Under the pieces are notes generated by a model. The model saw nothing but the letters and a program-made list of their open reading frames with translations, made no database searches and was not told where the DNA came from. A DNA stretch of 6,723 bases from an uncultured Prevotella sp. (GTDB lineage Bacteria; Bacteroidota; Bacteroidia; Bacteroidales; Bacteroidaceae). The stretch lies in the NCBI GenBank assembly GCA_900768785.1, contig CAAGEG010000143.1:1-6723 (forward strand). Direction: 5' to 3'. Position numbers and translations under genes: made by a program. Position 1 is the stretch's first letter. Every line of letters begins with the position of its first letter. Below are positions 1 to 6,723 of the stretch, piece after piece.

Positions 1-2510
1 CGGGAGCTAAGGTGGATGATGAAGGCAACATAACCGTTAACGGCAAGGAGGTTAAGAAAATTCTTGTTGATGGCAAGGAGTTTATGACCGGTGATACTAA
101 GACGGCATTAAAGAACCTGCCTACAGCGATTATTGATAAGATTAAATCGTATGATGAAAAGAGCGATTTGGCAAAAGTGACAGGCATTGATGATGGTGAG
201 GAACAGACTGTTCTTGATTTTGGCATAAAGAGAGGCATGAACAAAGGATATATGTTAAACACGGATTTGTCTATAGGAACACATAACAGATATGCCGAAC
301 GCTTGATGGGAGCTATGTTTAAGAACAACACAAAGGTGATGTTGTTTGGTAATGCTAATAATGTTAACGACAGAGGATTTCCCAGTGGAGGCGGAGGAGG
401 ACGCTTTGGTGGAGGTCTACAAGGGCTGAATGCCACAAAAATGCTTGGTGTTAATTTCAATCATGAGAATGGAGATAAGTTCAAACTCAACGGAAGTGTG
501 CGTTGGAACCACTCTGATGGAGATGTGAACACTCAACAGTCAACCGAAAACTTTGTAAGTTCAACAGGCTCTTTCAGCAATAGCATCAATCAAAGTTACA
601 CGCGCAAAGATAGTTGGGACGCAAGATTGAGGCTTGAATGGAATCCTGACTCTATGACAAACATACTCTTTAGACCTAACTTCAGCTATTCCAAGAGCGA
701 CTCACGCTCAACGGGATTGAGTGCATCTTTCAATGAAGACCCTTATCTTCATGTTAACGATCCTCTTAGTGATGCAGGAATAGCCGAAATGGCTGCAGAC
801 GGATTGGTTGTAAACCACCGCAACAACACATCCGTTTCTTATTCTGATAACAAGACAGTAGGTGCTATGTTGCAGTATAACCGTAAGTTGAGCAACAACG
901 GGCGCAATATTACATTTCGTGGAGACATCAGTTATAACGATGCCGACAGCAAGAGCCTTTCTACGTCTAACGTACATCTATATCAGATTAAAGACAAATT
1001 TGGTAACGATTCTACCTATCAAACAAACAGATACGATCTCACTCCTACGCGCAAATGGAGCTATAGCCTTCAAGCAACTTATAGCGAACCGATAATGAAG
1101 AGCACATATTTGCAATTTAGCTATAAGTTTACATATAATCATAGTAAGACTGACCGCTCTACATACGACTTCAGTAATCTTGGAGAAGACTTCTTTTCAA
1201 ATGTTAGTCATGGTTATCGCTCATGGGGCGAATATCTTTCTTTACTTGAAAATCCGCTTGAAACCTATCTTGATGACAAACTTAGTCAATATGCCGAATA
1301 TAGTAACTACATTCATGACATGCAGTTAATGTTGAGAATTGTGAGACAAAAATATCACATCAACGTGGGTGTTATGGTTCAACCACAGCGAACAGACTTC
1401 ACGCAAAGTTATCAGGGTGTACGCATAGATACGGTTAGAAATGTTGTAAACTTTTCTCCAACTTTTGATTTCAGATACCGATTCTCAAAGATAAGCAATC
1501 TTAGAATAAACTATCGAGGTACTACATCACAGCCAAGCATGAGTGATCTTATTGATATTACCGATGATAGCGACCCGTTGAACATAACAAAGGGTAATCC
1601 GGGACTGAAGCCGTCGTTCACAAACCGCTTTAGACTCTTTTACAATACTTATATTGAGAAGCATCAACAGGCGTTCATGACAAATATCAATTATAGCAAC
1701 ACACGCAATAGTATAAGCAACATGGTAACTTACAACGATGCTACGGGTGGACGAACAACAAGACCGGAGAACATCAACGGCAATTGGGACATTAGCGGAA
1801 ACGTGGTTTACAACCTTGCTGTTGACTCAACGGGATATTGGAACATAAGCACATTTACAAGCGCTCAATATAATAACTATGTTGGATATCTTGCTCCGGA
1901 CAATAATTCTTCATCGTTGAAAAATACCACACGCACAACAACGCTCAGCGAACAGTTGGCTTTGACTTATAGAAATACTTGGTTGGAAGTGTCGCTTGAT
2001 GGTTCGGTCAACTATACCCACACGCGCAACTTGCTGCAAAGTCAAAATAATCTTGACACATGGCAGTTTGCTTATGGCGGTTTTGTGAATCTTACGTTGC
2101 CGTGGGGCACATCTTTATCTACTGACTTACATAACAACTGTCGTAGAGGATATAACGATAACTCCATGAATACCAACGAACTTATACTGAATGCACAACT
2201 TAGCCACAGTTTTCTTAGAGGTAAGGTTCTTACGGTGTCGTTACAGATGTATGATATATTGCACAGACAGAGCAATTTCAGTCGCACTATAAATGCCATG
2301 CAGCGAAGCGACACACGCTATAACAGCATCAACAGTTATGCAATGTTGCATGTGGTATATAGGCTCAATATGTTTGGAGGCAAAAATGCTAATTCACGCC
2401 GTCGTCAGGACCGTCCCGATTACGATAGACCGAGTATGCCGCCACAGGGAACACCAGGCATGGCTCCAGGAATGCCGTATAGAGGCAACGGCGGATTTGG
2501 CAGACTGTGA
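1..2510 (+). CDS. TonB-dependent-receptor-like outer-membrane beta-barrel protein, 5'-truncated by window edge
   Basis: This is the C-terminal part of a large outer-membrane beta-barrel protein related to TonB-dependent receptors, of the Bacteroidota 'outer membrane beta-barrel family' (OMP_b-brl_3 type). The reading frame is already open at base 3 (Gly-Ala-Lys before the GTG at 12), so that GTG is an internal valine codon. The signal peptide, any carboxypeptidase-regulatory-like domain and most of the plug are missing. The visible start, with VNGKEVKKILVDGKEF and then LPTAIIDKIKSYDEKSD, is the typical plug end of this family. A glycine-rich loop (about 380-418) precedes NATKMLGVNF. The rest is a long series of alternating, Asn/Ser/Tyr-rich amphipathic strands typical of a barrel, with the last strand near SYAMLHVVYRLNMFG (about 2332-2378). 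About 43 residues of Arg/Pro/Gly/Met-rich tail follow. The substrate cannot be told, and no SusD-like partner lies downstream. The family call is firm; true TonB-dependent transport is inference. Confidence 0.88.
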   Translation, partial: GAKVDDEGNITVNGKEVKKILVDGKEFMTGDTKTALKNLPTAIIDKIKSYDEKSDLAKVTGIDDGEEQTVLDFGIKRGMNKGYMLNTDLSIGTHNRYAERLMGAMFKNNTKVMLFGNANNVNDRGFPSGGGGGRFGGGLQGLNATKMLGVNFNHENGDKFKLNGSVRWNHSDGDVNTQQSTENFVSSTGSFSNSINQSYTRKDSWDARLRLEWNPDSMTNILFRPNFSYSKSDSRSTGLSASFNEDPYLHVNDPLSDAGIAEMAADGLVVNHRNNTSVSYSDNKTVGAMLQYNRKLSNNGRNITFRGDISYNDADSKSLSTSNVHLYQIKDKFGNDSTYQTNRYDLTPTRKWSYSLQATYSEPIMKSTYLQFSYKFTYNHSKTDRSTYDFSNLGEDFFSNVSHGYRSWGEYLSLLENPLETYLDDKLSQYAEYSNYIHDMQLMLRIVRQKYHINVGVMVQPQRTDFTQSYQGVRIDTVRNVVNFSPTFDFRYRFSKISNLRINYRGTTSQPSMSDLIDITDDSDPLNITKGNPGLKPSFTNRFRLFYNTYIEKHQQAFMTNINYSNTRNSISNMVTYNDATGGRTTRPENINGNWDISGNVVYNLAVDSTGYWNISTFTSAQYNNYVGYLAPDNNSSSLKNTTRTTTLSEQLALTYRNTWLEVSLDGSVNYTHTRNLLQSQNNLDTWQFAYGGFVNLTLPWGTSLSTDLHNNCRRGYNDNSMNTNELILNAQLSHSFLRGKVLTVSLQMYDILHRQSNFSRTINAMQRSDTRYNSINSYAMLHVVYRLNMFGGKNANSRRRQDRPDYDRPSMPPQGTPGMAPGMPYRGNGGFGRL

Positions 2511-2591
2511 TAATAACTTATATATTTTAATATTGTATATTTTATACATATTATTTGAAGAGACAGTCACCATTTTTGTGAATATGAACAT

Positions 2592-2640
2592 TAGAAAGGG
2601 AGAAGATACATATAGAGTGTCGCTCCCTTTTTGTTTTTCT
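2592..2640 (+). terminator. Rho-independent terminator after the outer-membrane protein gene
   Basis: AAAGGGAG (2595-2602) pairs perfectly with CTCCCTTT (2623-2630), with weaker A-T and G-U pairs extending outward. Past a small internal bulge (AA against G), GATAC (2605-2609) pairs with GTGTC (2617-2621, one G-U), leaving a 7-nt loop. The stem runs directly into a T-rich tract of two five-T runs split by a G. It lies about 80 bp after the stop codon. The reverse strand has no matching T-run, so it acts in the + direction only and should separate the upstream gene from the permease unit. Confidence 0.88.
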
Positions 2641-2791
2641 TATAATTATATTACCATTCTTTTTAGCTCTTGCTCTAAATACTCGTGACTATTTATACAA
2701 TTGATAGTTACTATTTTGCATAATTATATCAATAATGTTTTGGGGAAGAATTATAATGCTCTTTACGATGTTGTAACATATAGTTTGTTAG

Positions 2792-2812
2792 TCGTAAGTA
2801 TGCTGTTTACGA
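2792..2812. repeat. Inverted repeat TCGTAA-N9-TTACGA overlapping the tandem array
   Basis: TCGTAA (2792-2797) and TTACGA (2807-2812) are exact reverse complements around a 9-nt spacer. The left arm spans the edge of the first tandem unit and differs in the second copy (GTGCTAA), so the dyad exists once only. Another TTACGA occurs at 2763-2768. A six-base arm may be chance in AT-rich DNA; an operator half-site pair is possible but unproven. Confidence 0.35.
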
Positions 2813-2846
2813 GTGCTAAGTATGCTGTTTACGAGTGCTAAGTATG
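2795..2846. repeat. 22-bp tandem direct repeat, about 2.4 copies
   Basis: Two identical 22-bp units lie head to tail at 2795-2816 and 2817-2838. Each begins TAAGTATGCTG and ends TTTACGAGTGC. A third copy is cut short after TAAGTATG (2839-2846). The period is near two helical turns, so equivalent bases would face the same side of the DNA. The array ends 46 bp before the -33 element of the permease promoter, a plausible place for regulator binding. It does not encode a periodic peptide, since 22 is not a multiple of three. It could equally be a slippage-prone microduplication without function. Confidence 0.9.
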
Positions 2847-2892
2847 GTAGTTCCCAAAAAAGAGTTAATGCATAGTAAAATTTCGGAAAGCA

Positions 2893-2924
2893 TTTGGCAT
2901 ATCATATGGTTATGACTATTTTTG
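2893..2924 (+). promoter_or_regulatory. Bacteroidota-type promoter for the SLC13 permease
   Basis: TATTTTTG (2917-2924) fits the -7 consensus TAnnTTTG exactly, and TTTG (2893-2896) lies 20 bp upstream as the -33 element. Transcription should begin near 2930, giving a leader of about 25 nt before the ATG at 2955. No E. coli-like Shine-Dalgarno sequence is present, as usual in this phylum. The consensus is established knowledge; activity here is inferred. Confidence 0.75.
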
Positions 2925-2954
2925 TAATACCATTAAACTAAAGTTTCTGTACCT

Positions 2955-4808
2955 ATGATAATAACCATTATAACGCTTTCTGTCGCTGTGTTGTTATTTG
3001 CTTCGGGCAAGGTAAGGTCTGACATTGTAGCCTTGTCTGCGCTGTTGTGTCTCATGCTTACAGGCGTTTTGACACCCGAAGAGGCTTTGTCGGGATTTTC
3101 AAATCCGGTGGTTGTCATGATGGTTGGTCTGTTTGTTGTGGGTGGAGCAATATTGCAGACGGGTTTGGCGAAGAGAGTTAGTGGTAGTATAATGGCTCTT
3201 GCGGGTAACAATCATAATATTCTTTTTGTTCTTGTGATGATTGTTACATCTGTTGTAGGGGCTTTTGTGAGCAACACCGGCACCATTGCGCTTATGCTAC
3301 CAATAGTGGTTAGCCTTGCTGCAAAGACGGGTATGCAGCCCGGAAGGTTGCTTATGCCGTTGGCTTTTGCAAGTAGTTTGGGTGGTATGCTCACACTTAT
3401 AGGTACTCCGCCTAATCTTGTAATTCAAGAGACGCTTGTAGAGAACGGCTATGATCCGTTGTCTTTTTTCTCATTCACACCCATAGGTGTTGTGTGTATA
3501 GTTGTAGGCATTGCCGTGATGATGGTTCTTGCACGAGTTTTCCTTTCTAAAGTCAACAAAGACGACACAATGGGTCGTCATAAAGGCAAGTCTCTCAGCC
3601 AACTTGTAGAAGAATACAATCTGTCGGAACGCATCTCCAGATTTGTCATAAGTGGTACTTCGCCTATGTGTGGCAAGACTGTGACAGACCTTGATGTTTA
3701 TAACCGATACGGACTAACAGTAATGGAAGTAAGAAGAGAGTCGTCTCGCCAGCCAACGTTGTTGAAAAGCGTAGTTCAAAAGACTGCCGGTCCTGATACT
3801 GTACTTAACGAAGGCGACATTTTATATATTTCCGGCGATCGTAAACAAGCAGAACGATTTGCCCATGAACAATGTTTGGATGCATATGAAAGTTTAGATG
3901 ACAAAGAGCGTAATGGTACTCTTGACTTCTATGATATAGGAATGGCAGAGATAGTCATTATGCCTGCATCCGGTTTAGTAAACCGAAGAGTCAGAGAATC
4001 AGATTTTCGCACTACCTATGGTATAAATATCATAGGCATACGTCGCAACGGCAGTTATATCACAGATGATATTGCCCACAGCCAACTTCGTCCCGGAGAT
4101 GTCTTATTGGTGCATGGCTCATGGAGTAATATAGCACGTCTTGATGCCGATGAAGACGATTTTGTTGTTCTTGGCAGACCTTTGGAAGAGGCCGGTCGTG
4201 TCACTCTTGACTATAAAGCCCCTTTGGCGGGATTTATTTTGCTGCTTATGATTCTTTCGATGGTGCTTGACGTAATACCCATTGCCCCTGTTACAGCTGT
4301 TATATCGGCAGCTGTGCTTATGGTAATTGCCGGTTGTTTTCGTGGTGTTGACGATGCCTATAAAACAATCCATTGGGAAAGCATACTTCTCATAGCCTCT
4401 ATGATGCCAATGTCTATCGCTTTAAACAAGACCGGTGTGTCTGAAATGGTCTCAAATACGCTTGTTGGGAGTCTTGGAAACTATGGTCCTTACGCTTTGC
4501 TTGCAGGTGTATATTTCACAACTTCGCTTCTCACGCTCTTTGTAAGCAACACAGCCACAGCCGTACTTATGGCTCCCATAGCACTTGTTGCTGCCACACA
4601 GATGCAACTAAGCCCTTATCCGTTTCTTTTTGCAGTAACTCTTGGTGCAAGTATGTGTTTTGCCTCACCATTTTCCACGCCTCCAAATGCTCTTGTCATG
4701 CAAGCCGGGCGTTACAGTTTTAAGGATTACGTTAAAGTAGGACTGCCTTTGCAGGTAATTATTGGCGTTGTGATGCTCGTTCTCCTGCCACTCCTGTTCC
4801 CATTTTGA
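2955..4808 (+). CDS. SLC13/DASS-family anion permease with two TrkA-C domains
   Basis: This is a complete 617-residue inner-membrane permease of the SLC13 (divalent anion:Na+ symporter) type. The N-terminal membrane half (about residues 1-200) carries SNT at 106-108 and GTPPN at 150-154. The C-terminal half (about 420-617) repeats the pair as SNT 531-533 and STPPN 574-578, as expected for the two inverted halves, where these motifs build the Na+ and anion sites. Between them lie two TrkA-C (RCK-C) domains, about 225-305 and 325-398, the second ending LRPGDVLLVHGS; these are cytosolic regulatory modules in other transporters. The size fits the TrkA-C-containing subgroup and is longer than plain SLC13 proteins. 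The ATG at 2955 is chosen because it starts directly at the first hydrophobic segment and sits just after a good promoter. It appears to be a single-gene unit. The substrate (sulfate, a dicarboxylate or another anion) cannot be read from the sequence; sulfate is only a guess from some relatives with this architecture. Confidence 0.9.
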   Translation: MIITIITLSVAVLLFASGKVRSDIVALSALLCLMLTGVLTPEEALSGFSNPVVVMMVGLFVVGGAILQTGLAKRVSGSIMALAGNNHNILFVLVMIVTSVVGAFVSNTGTIALMLPIVVSLAAKTGMQPGRLLMPLAFASSLGGMLTLIGTPPNLVIQETLVENGYDPLSFFSFTPIGVVCIVVGIAVMMVLARVFLSKVNKDDTMGRHKGKSLSQLVEEYNLSERISRFVISGTSPMCGKTVTDLDVYNRYGLTVMEVRRESSRQPTLLKSVVQKTAGPDTVLNEGDILYISGDRKQAERFAHEQCLDAYESLDDKERNGTLDFYDIGMAEIVIMPASGLVNRRVRESDFRTTYGINIIGIRRNGSYITDDIAHSQLRPGDVLLVHGSWSNIARLDADEDDFVVLGRPLEEAGRVTLDYKAPLAGFILLLMILSMVLDVIPIAPVTAVISAAVLMVIAGCFRGVDDAYKTIHWESILLIASMMPMSIALNKTGVSEMVSNTLVGSLGNYGPYALLAGVYFTTSLLTLFVSNTATAVLMAPIALVAATQMQLSPYPFLFAVTLGASMCFASPFSTPPNALVMQAGRYSFKDYVKVGLPLQVIIGVVMLVLLPLLFPF

Positions 4809-4852
4809 TTCATATAGGTTATTGGATTTCATTTATATTTCAAAGTGATAGG

Positions 4853-4882
4853 TTGGGTTAACCAAGATTTTTATTATATTTG
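4853..4882 (+). promoter_or_regulatory. Bacteroidota-type promoter for ligA
   Basis: TATATTTG (4875-4882) matches the -7 consensus TAnnTTTG, and TTG (4853-4855) lies 19 bp upstream as a -33 element. The start site would be near 4889, giving a leader of roughly 78 nt before the ligA ATG. It lies 45 bp past the permease stop. I see no convincing intrinsic terminator after the permease, so some read-through into ligA is possible. Confidence 0.68.
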
Positions 4883-4921
4883 CAATGACATTATGGGTGT
4901 TTCCCGATGTCACAGTTGCAG

Positions 4922-4940
4922 ATATGATATGTTATCATAT
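4922..4940 (+). other. Hairpin in the ligA leader
   Basis: ATATGATA (4922-4929) and TATCATAT (4933-4940) are perfect reverse complements around a 3-nt TGT centre. It lies inside the predicted ligA transcript, ending 26 nt before the ATG. It has no following T-run, so it is not an intrinsic terminator. The stem is all but entirely A-T, hence weak as RNA; it could instead be a DNA operator dyad just downstream of the promoter, or chance in AT-rich sequence. Confidence 0.5.
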
Positions 4941-4966
4941 TCAACAGACCTTAATATACACATTTT

Positions 4967-6723
4967 ATGGACTACAAAAACCGTATTCTTGACCTTCGCA
5001 GACAGCTTCATGAACACAATAACAGATATTATGTGCTTAACAGTCCTATAATTTCAGACATGGAATTTGATATGCTAATGCACGAATTGCAAGACCTTGA
5101 AGCCCAACATCCCGATATGTTTGATGAAAATTCTCCTACACAACGGGTGGGAAGCGACTTGAATAAAGAGTTTACACAGGTGACTCACAAGTACCCGATG
5201 CTATCTCTTTCAAACACATACAGCCAACAAGATGTTGCAAATTTCTACGATAGCGTTAGCAGAGGGCTTGGTGGTGAGTCTTTTGACATCTGTTGTGAAT
5301 TGAAATACGACGGACTGTCAATATCGCTAACCTATGTTGACGGGCGGCTTATAAGGGCTGTAACACGCGGAGATGGAGTACATGGTGATGACGTAACTGC
5401 CAATGTGCGCACGATACGTTCTATTCCGCTTGTGCTAAACGATGGCGATTGGCCTCGTGAGTTTGAAATAAGAGGAGAAGTTCTCATGCCTTGGCGGGTC
5501 TTTGATCGATTGAATGAAGAGCGTGAAGCTGCAGGAGAACCTTTGTTCGCCAATCCACGAAATGCAGCAAGCGGCACATTGAAGAGTCAAAATACGGCAC
5601 TTGTGGCAAGTCGAAAGCTGGATGCCTACCTCTATTATTTGTTGGGAGACAATCTTCCTTCCGACAATCATTATGACAACCTTGTACATGCGCGCCGTTG
5701 GGGATTTAAGATCAGCGAAGGAATGAGTGTTGCCAAGACTCCCGAAGATATTTATAATTATATACAACATTGGGACACAGAACGTAAACAACTTCCTGTT
5801 GCAACAGATGGAATAGTACTTAAAGTTAATTCCTTAAGACAACAGAGAGTGTTGGGTTATACGGCAAAGAGTCCTAAATGGGCTATTGCCTACAAGTTTA
5901 AGGCAGAACGAGAATGTACACGTCTTGATGAAGTGACATTCCAAGTGGGACGCACAGGTGCCGTAACGCCTGTTGCCATTATGCAACCCGTATTGTTGGC
6001 TGGAACAACGGTAAAACGTGCCACTCTGAATAATGAAGATTTTATACGCAGTCTTGACCTTCACATCGGCGACTATGTCTATGTAGAGAAAGGTGGAGAG
6101 ATAATACCAAAAATTGTTGGCGTAGATATTGACCGCCGACCGCTTATTGCTCAACCGGTAACCTTTGTGAGAAAATGTCCCGAGTGTGGTGCTACACTTG
6201 TAAGATACGAGGGCGAGGCTGCTTGGTATTGTCCTAATGACTCCCAATGTCCACCACAAATAAAAGGAAGAATTGAACACTTTATATCAAGAAAGGCTAT
6301 GAATATAGATAGTCTTGGTCCTGAAACCGTTGACGACTATTTCCGACATAAGCTGATTAATAATGTAGCTGATTTATACGATATAAATGTGCAACAAATC
6401 AACGGTGACGGCAGTCGCCAAAAATCGGCTTCAAAGATTATCAACAGCATAGCAGCATCAATAAAGGTACCGTTTGAGAGGGTTGTGTTTGCATTAGGCA
6501 TCCGTTTCGTAGGCGAGACATCAGCACGTCTGTTGGCACGACACTTTAAGACTATGGACTCTCTTGCCTCTGCCGATATTGCTCAGCTCACCGAAGTTGA
6601 GGGAATAGGAGATGTTATAGCACGTAGCGTGATGACTTATTTTCGCAATCAGTCAAACATAGACATTATAAATCGTCTTAAAGCTCATGGTGTTCAGATG
6701 GCTCTTAGCGAAGAACAGATGCA
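4967..6723 (+). CDS. ligA: NAD+-dependent DNA ligase LigA, 3'-truncated by window edge
   Basis: LigA seals nicks in duplex DNA using NAD+, joining Okazaki fragments and finishing repair in the cytoplasm. The frame is open from the ATG at 4967 to the window end, giving 585 residues of a usual 665-675. The Ia (NMN-binding) domain covers about 1-65. In the adenylation domain the catalytic lysine is K113 in CELKYDG, with E171 in EIRGE, R198 in NPRNAASG, K286 in DGIVLKV and K310 in WAIAYKF, all matching known essential positions. The OB fold starts near 315 with VGRTGAVTPVA. The zinc finger has all four cysteines (C404, C407, C422, C428). Helix-hairpin-helix motifs follow (FALGIRFVGETSARLLA about 508-524, EVEGIGDVIARSV about 545-557). 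The BRCT domain is beyond the window. The start is supported by the usual short distance from Met to the Ia motif. It probably has its own promoter at 4853-4882. Confidence 0.98.
   Translation, partial: MDYKNRILDLRRQLHEHNNRYYVLNSPIISDMEFDMLMHELQDLEAQHPDMFDENSPTQRVGSDLNKEFTQVTHKYPMLSLSNTYSQQDVANFYDSVSRGLGGESFDICCELKYDGLSISLTYVDGRLIRAVTRGDGVHGDDVTANVRTIRSIPLVLNDGDWPREFEIRGEVLMPWRVFDRLNEEREAAGEPLFANPRNAASGTLKSQNTALVASRKLDAYLYYLLGDNLPSDNHYDNLVHARRWGFKISEGMSVAKTPEDIYNYIQHWDTERKQLPVATDGIVLKVNSLRQQRVLGYTAKSPKWAIAYKFKAERECTRLDEVTFQVGRTGAVTPVAIMQPVLLAGTTVKRATLNNEDFIRSLDLHIGDYVYVEKGGEIIPKIVGVDIDRRPLIAQPVTFVRKCPECGATLVRYEGEAAWYCPNDSQCPPQIKGRIEHFISRKAMNIDSLGPETVDDYFRHKLINNVADLYDINVQQINGDGSRQKSASKIINSIAASIKVPFERVVFALGIRFVGETSARLLARHFKTMDSLASADIAQLTEVEGIGDVIARSVMTYFRNQSNIDIINRLKAHGVQMALSEEQM

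Larger units (their letters stand above)
2511..2954. other. 444-bp intergenic region without a gene
   Basis: No credible coding sequence lies in this gap; the short open frames are AT-rich, lack homology that I recognise, or are tails of shadow frames from the upstream gene. It holds an intrinsic terminator (2592-2640), an AT-rich middle with small palindromes (TATAATTATA at 2641-2650, ATAGT-T-ACTAT at 2704-2714, ATGTT-GT-AACAT at 2768-2779), a 22-bp tandem repeat (2795-2846), and the promoter of the permease (2893-2924). Outside those elements I see nothing I can name. A small RNA cannot be excluded, but no second terminator-like hairpin with a T-run was seen. Confidence 0.7.

Noticed and set aside
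12..14. GTG at 12 as the true start of the outer-membrane protein
   Set aside because: The frame is open upstream and the peptide begins inside the plug domain without a signal peptide, so the gene continues before the window.
2293..2688. Open frame of 131 codons overlapping the end of the outer-membrane protein gene
   Set aside because: It begins inside a clear coding gene in another frame, runs through the intrinsic terminator, and has a cysteine-rich, low-complexity translation with no recognisable domain.
2752..2757. TATAAT resembling an E. coli -10 box
   Set aside because: Bacteroidota primary sigma factors use TAnnTTTG at -7, and the sequence is AT-rich enough for TATAAT by chance; no gene follows nearby.
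2795..2846. Tandem repeat as a CRISPR array
   Set aside because: The units are directly adjacent with no spacers, only about 2.4 copies exist, and no cas genes are near.
2933..3394. Antisense open frames opposite the start of the permease
   Set aside because: The sense strand has full SLC13 motifs here, and the antisense products are rich in residues expected from complementing hydrophobic codons.
4885..4992. Possible 35-residue leader peptide overlapping the ligA start
   Set aside because: Its ATG lies at or before the predicted transcription start, it has no run of a regulatory amino acid, and it overlaps ligA out of frame. Nothing beyond an open frame supports it.
4845..5051. Open frame of 68 codons spanning the ligA promoter and the start of ligA
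   Set aside because: It begins upstream of the predicted promoter -7 element and overlaps ligA in another frame; the product shows no known features.
5332..6280. Antisense open frames opposite ligA (up to 148 codons)
   Set aside because: They lie wholly within conserved LigA coding sequence and their translations resemble no family; they are shadows of the sense frame.

Overview
The window looks like ordinary chromosome from a Bacteroidota bacterium, most likely Bacteroidales and Prevotella-like. The evidence is an outer-membrane beta-barrel protein of a Bacteroidota-specific type, two good matches to the Bacteroidota promoter consensus (-33 TTTG/TTG, about 19-20 bp, -7 TAnnTTTG), no Shine-Dalgarno sequences, AT-rich intergenic DNA, and a LigA whose N-terminal Ia domain has the Tyr-Tyr and Glu-Phe-Asp variants I associate with this phylum. 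The genus is inference.

Layout: all three genes lie on the + strand. (1) Positions 1-2510 hold the 3' part of a TonB-dependent-receptor-like outer-membrane protein; its signal peptide, N-terminal domain and most of its plug lie before the window. (2) Positions 2511-2954 are a 444-bp gap with a clear intrinsic terminator (2592-2640), an AT-rich stretch with small palindromes, a 22-bp tandem repeat of about 2.4 copies (2795-2846) and a Bacteroidota promoter (2893-2924). (3) Positions 2955-4808 hold a complete SLC13/DASS-type permease of 617 residues with two cytosolic TrkA-C (RCK-C) domains between its membrane halves. (4) Positions 4809-4966 are a short gap with a second promoter (4853-4882) and a leader hairpin (4922-4940). 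(5) From 4967 to the window end runs ligA, the NAD+-dependent DNA ligase, cut off before its BRCT domain.

The three genes do not form a functional pathway. The terminator and two promoters suggest three transcription units: surface uptake or an envelope function, inner-membrane anion uptake, and DNA replication/repair. No mobile element, CRISPR array, RNA gene or defence locus was seen. I found no convincing undescribed system. The items most worth a second look are the 22-bp tandem repeat just upstream of the permease promoter, the ligA leader hairpin, and the double regulatory insert of the permease.
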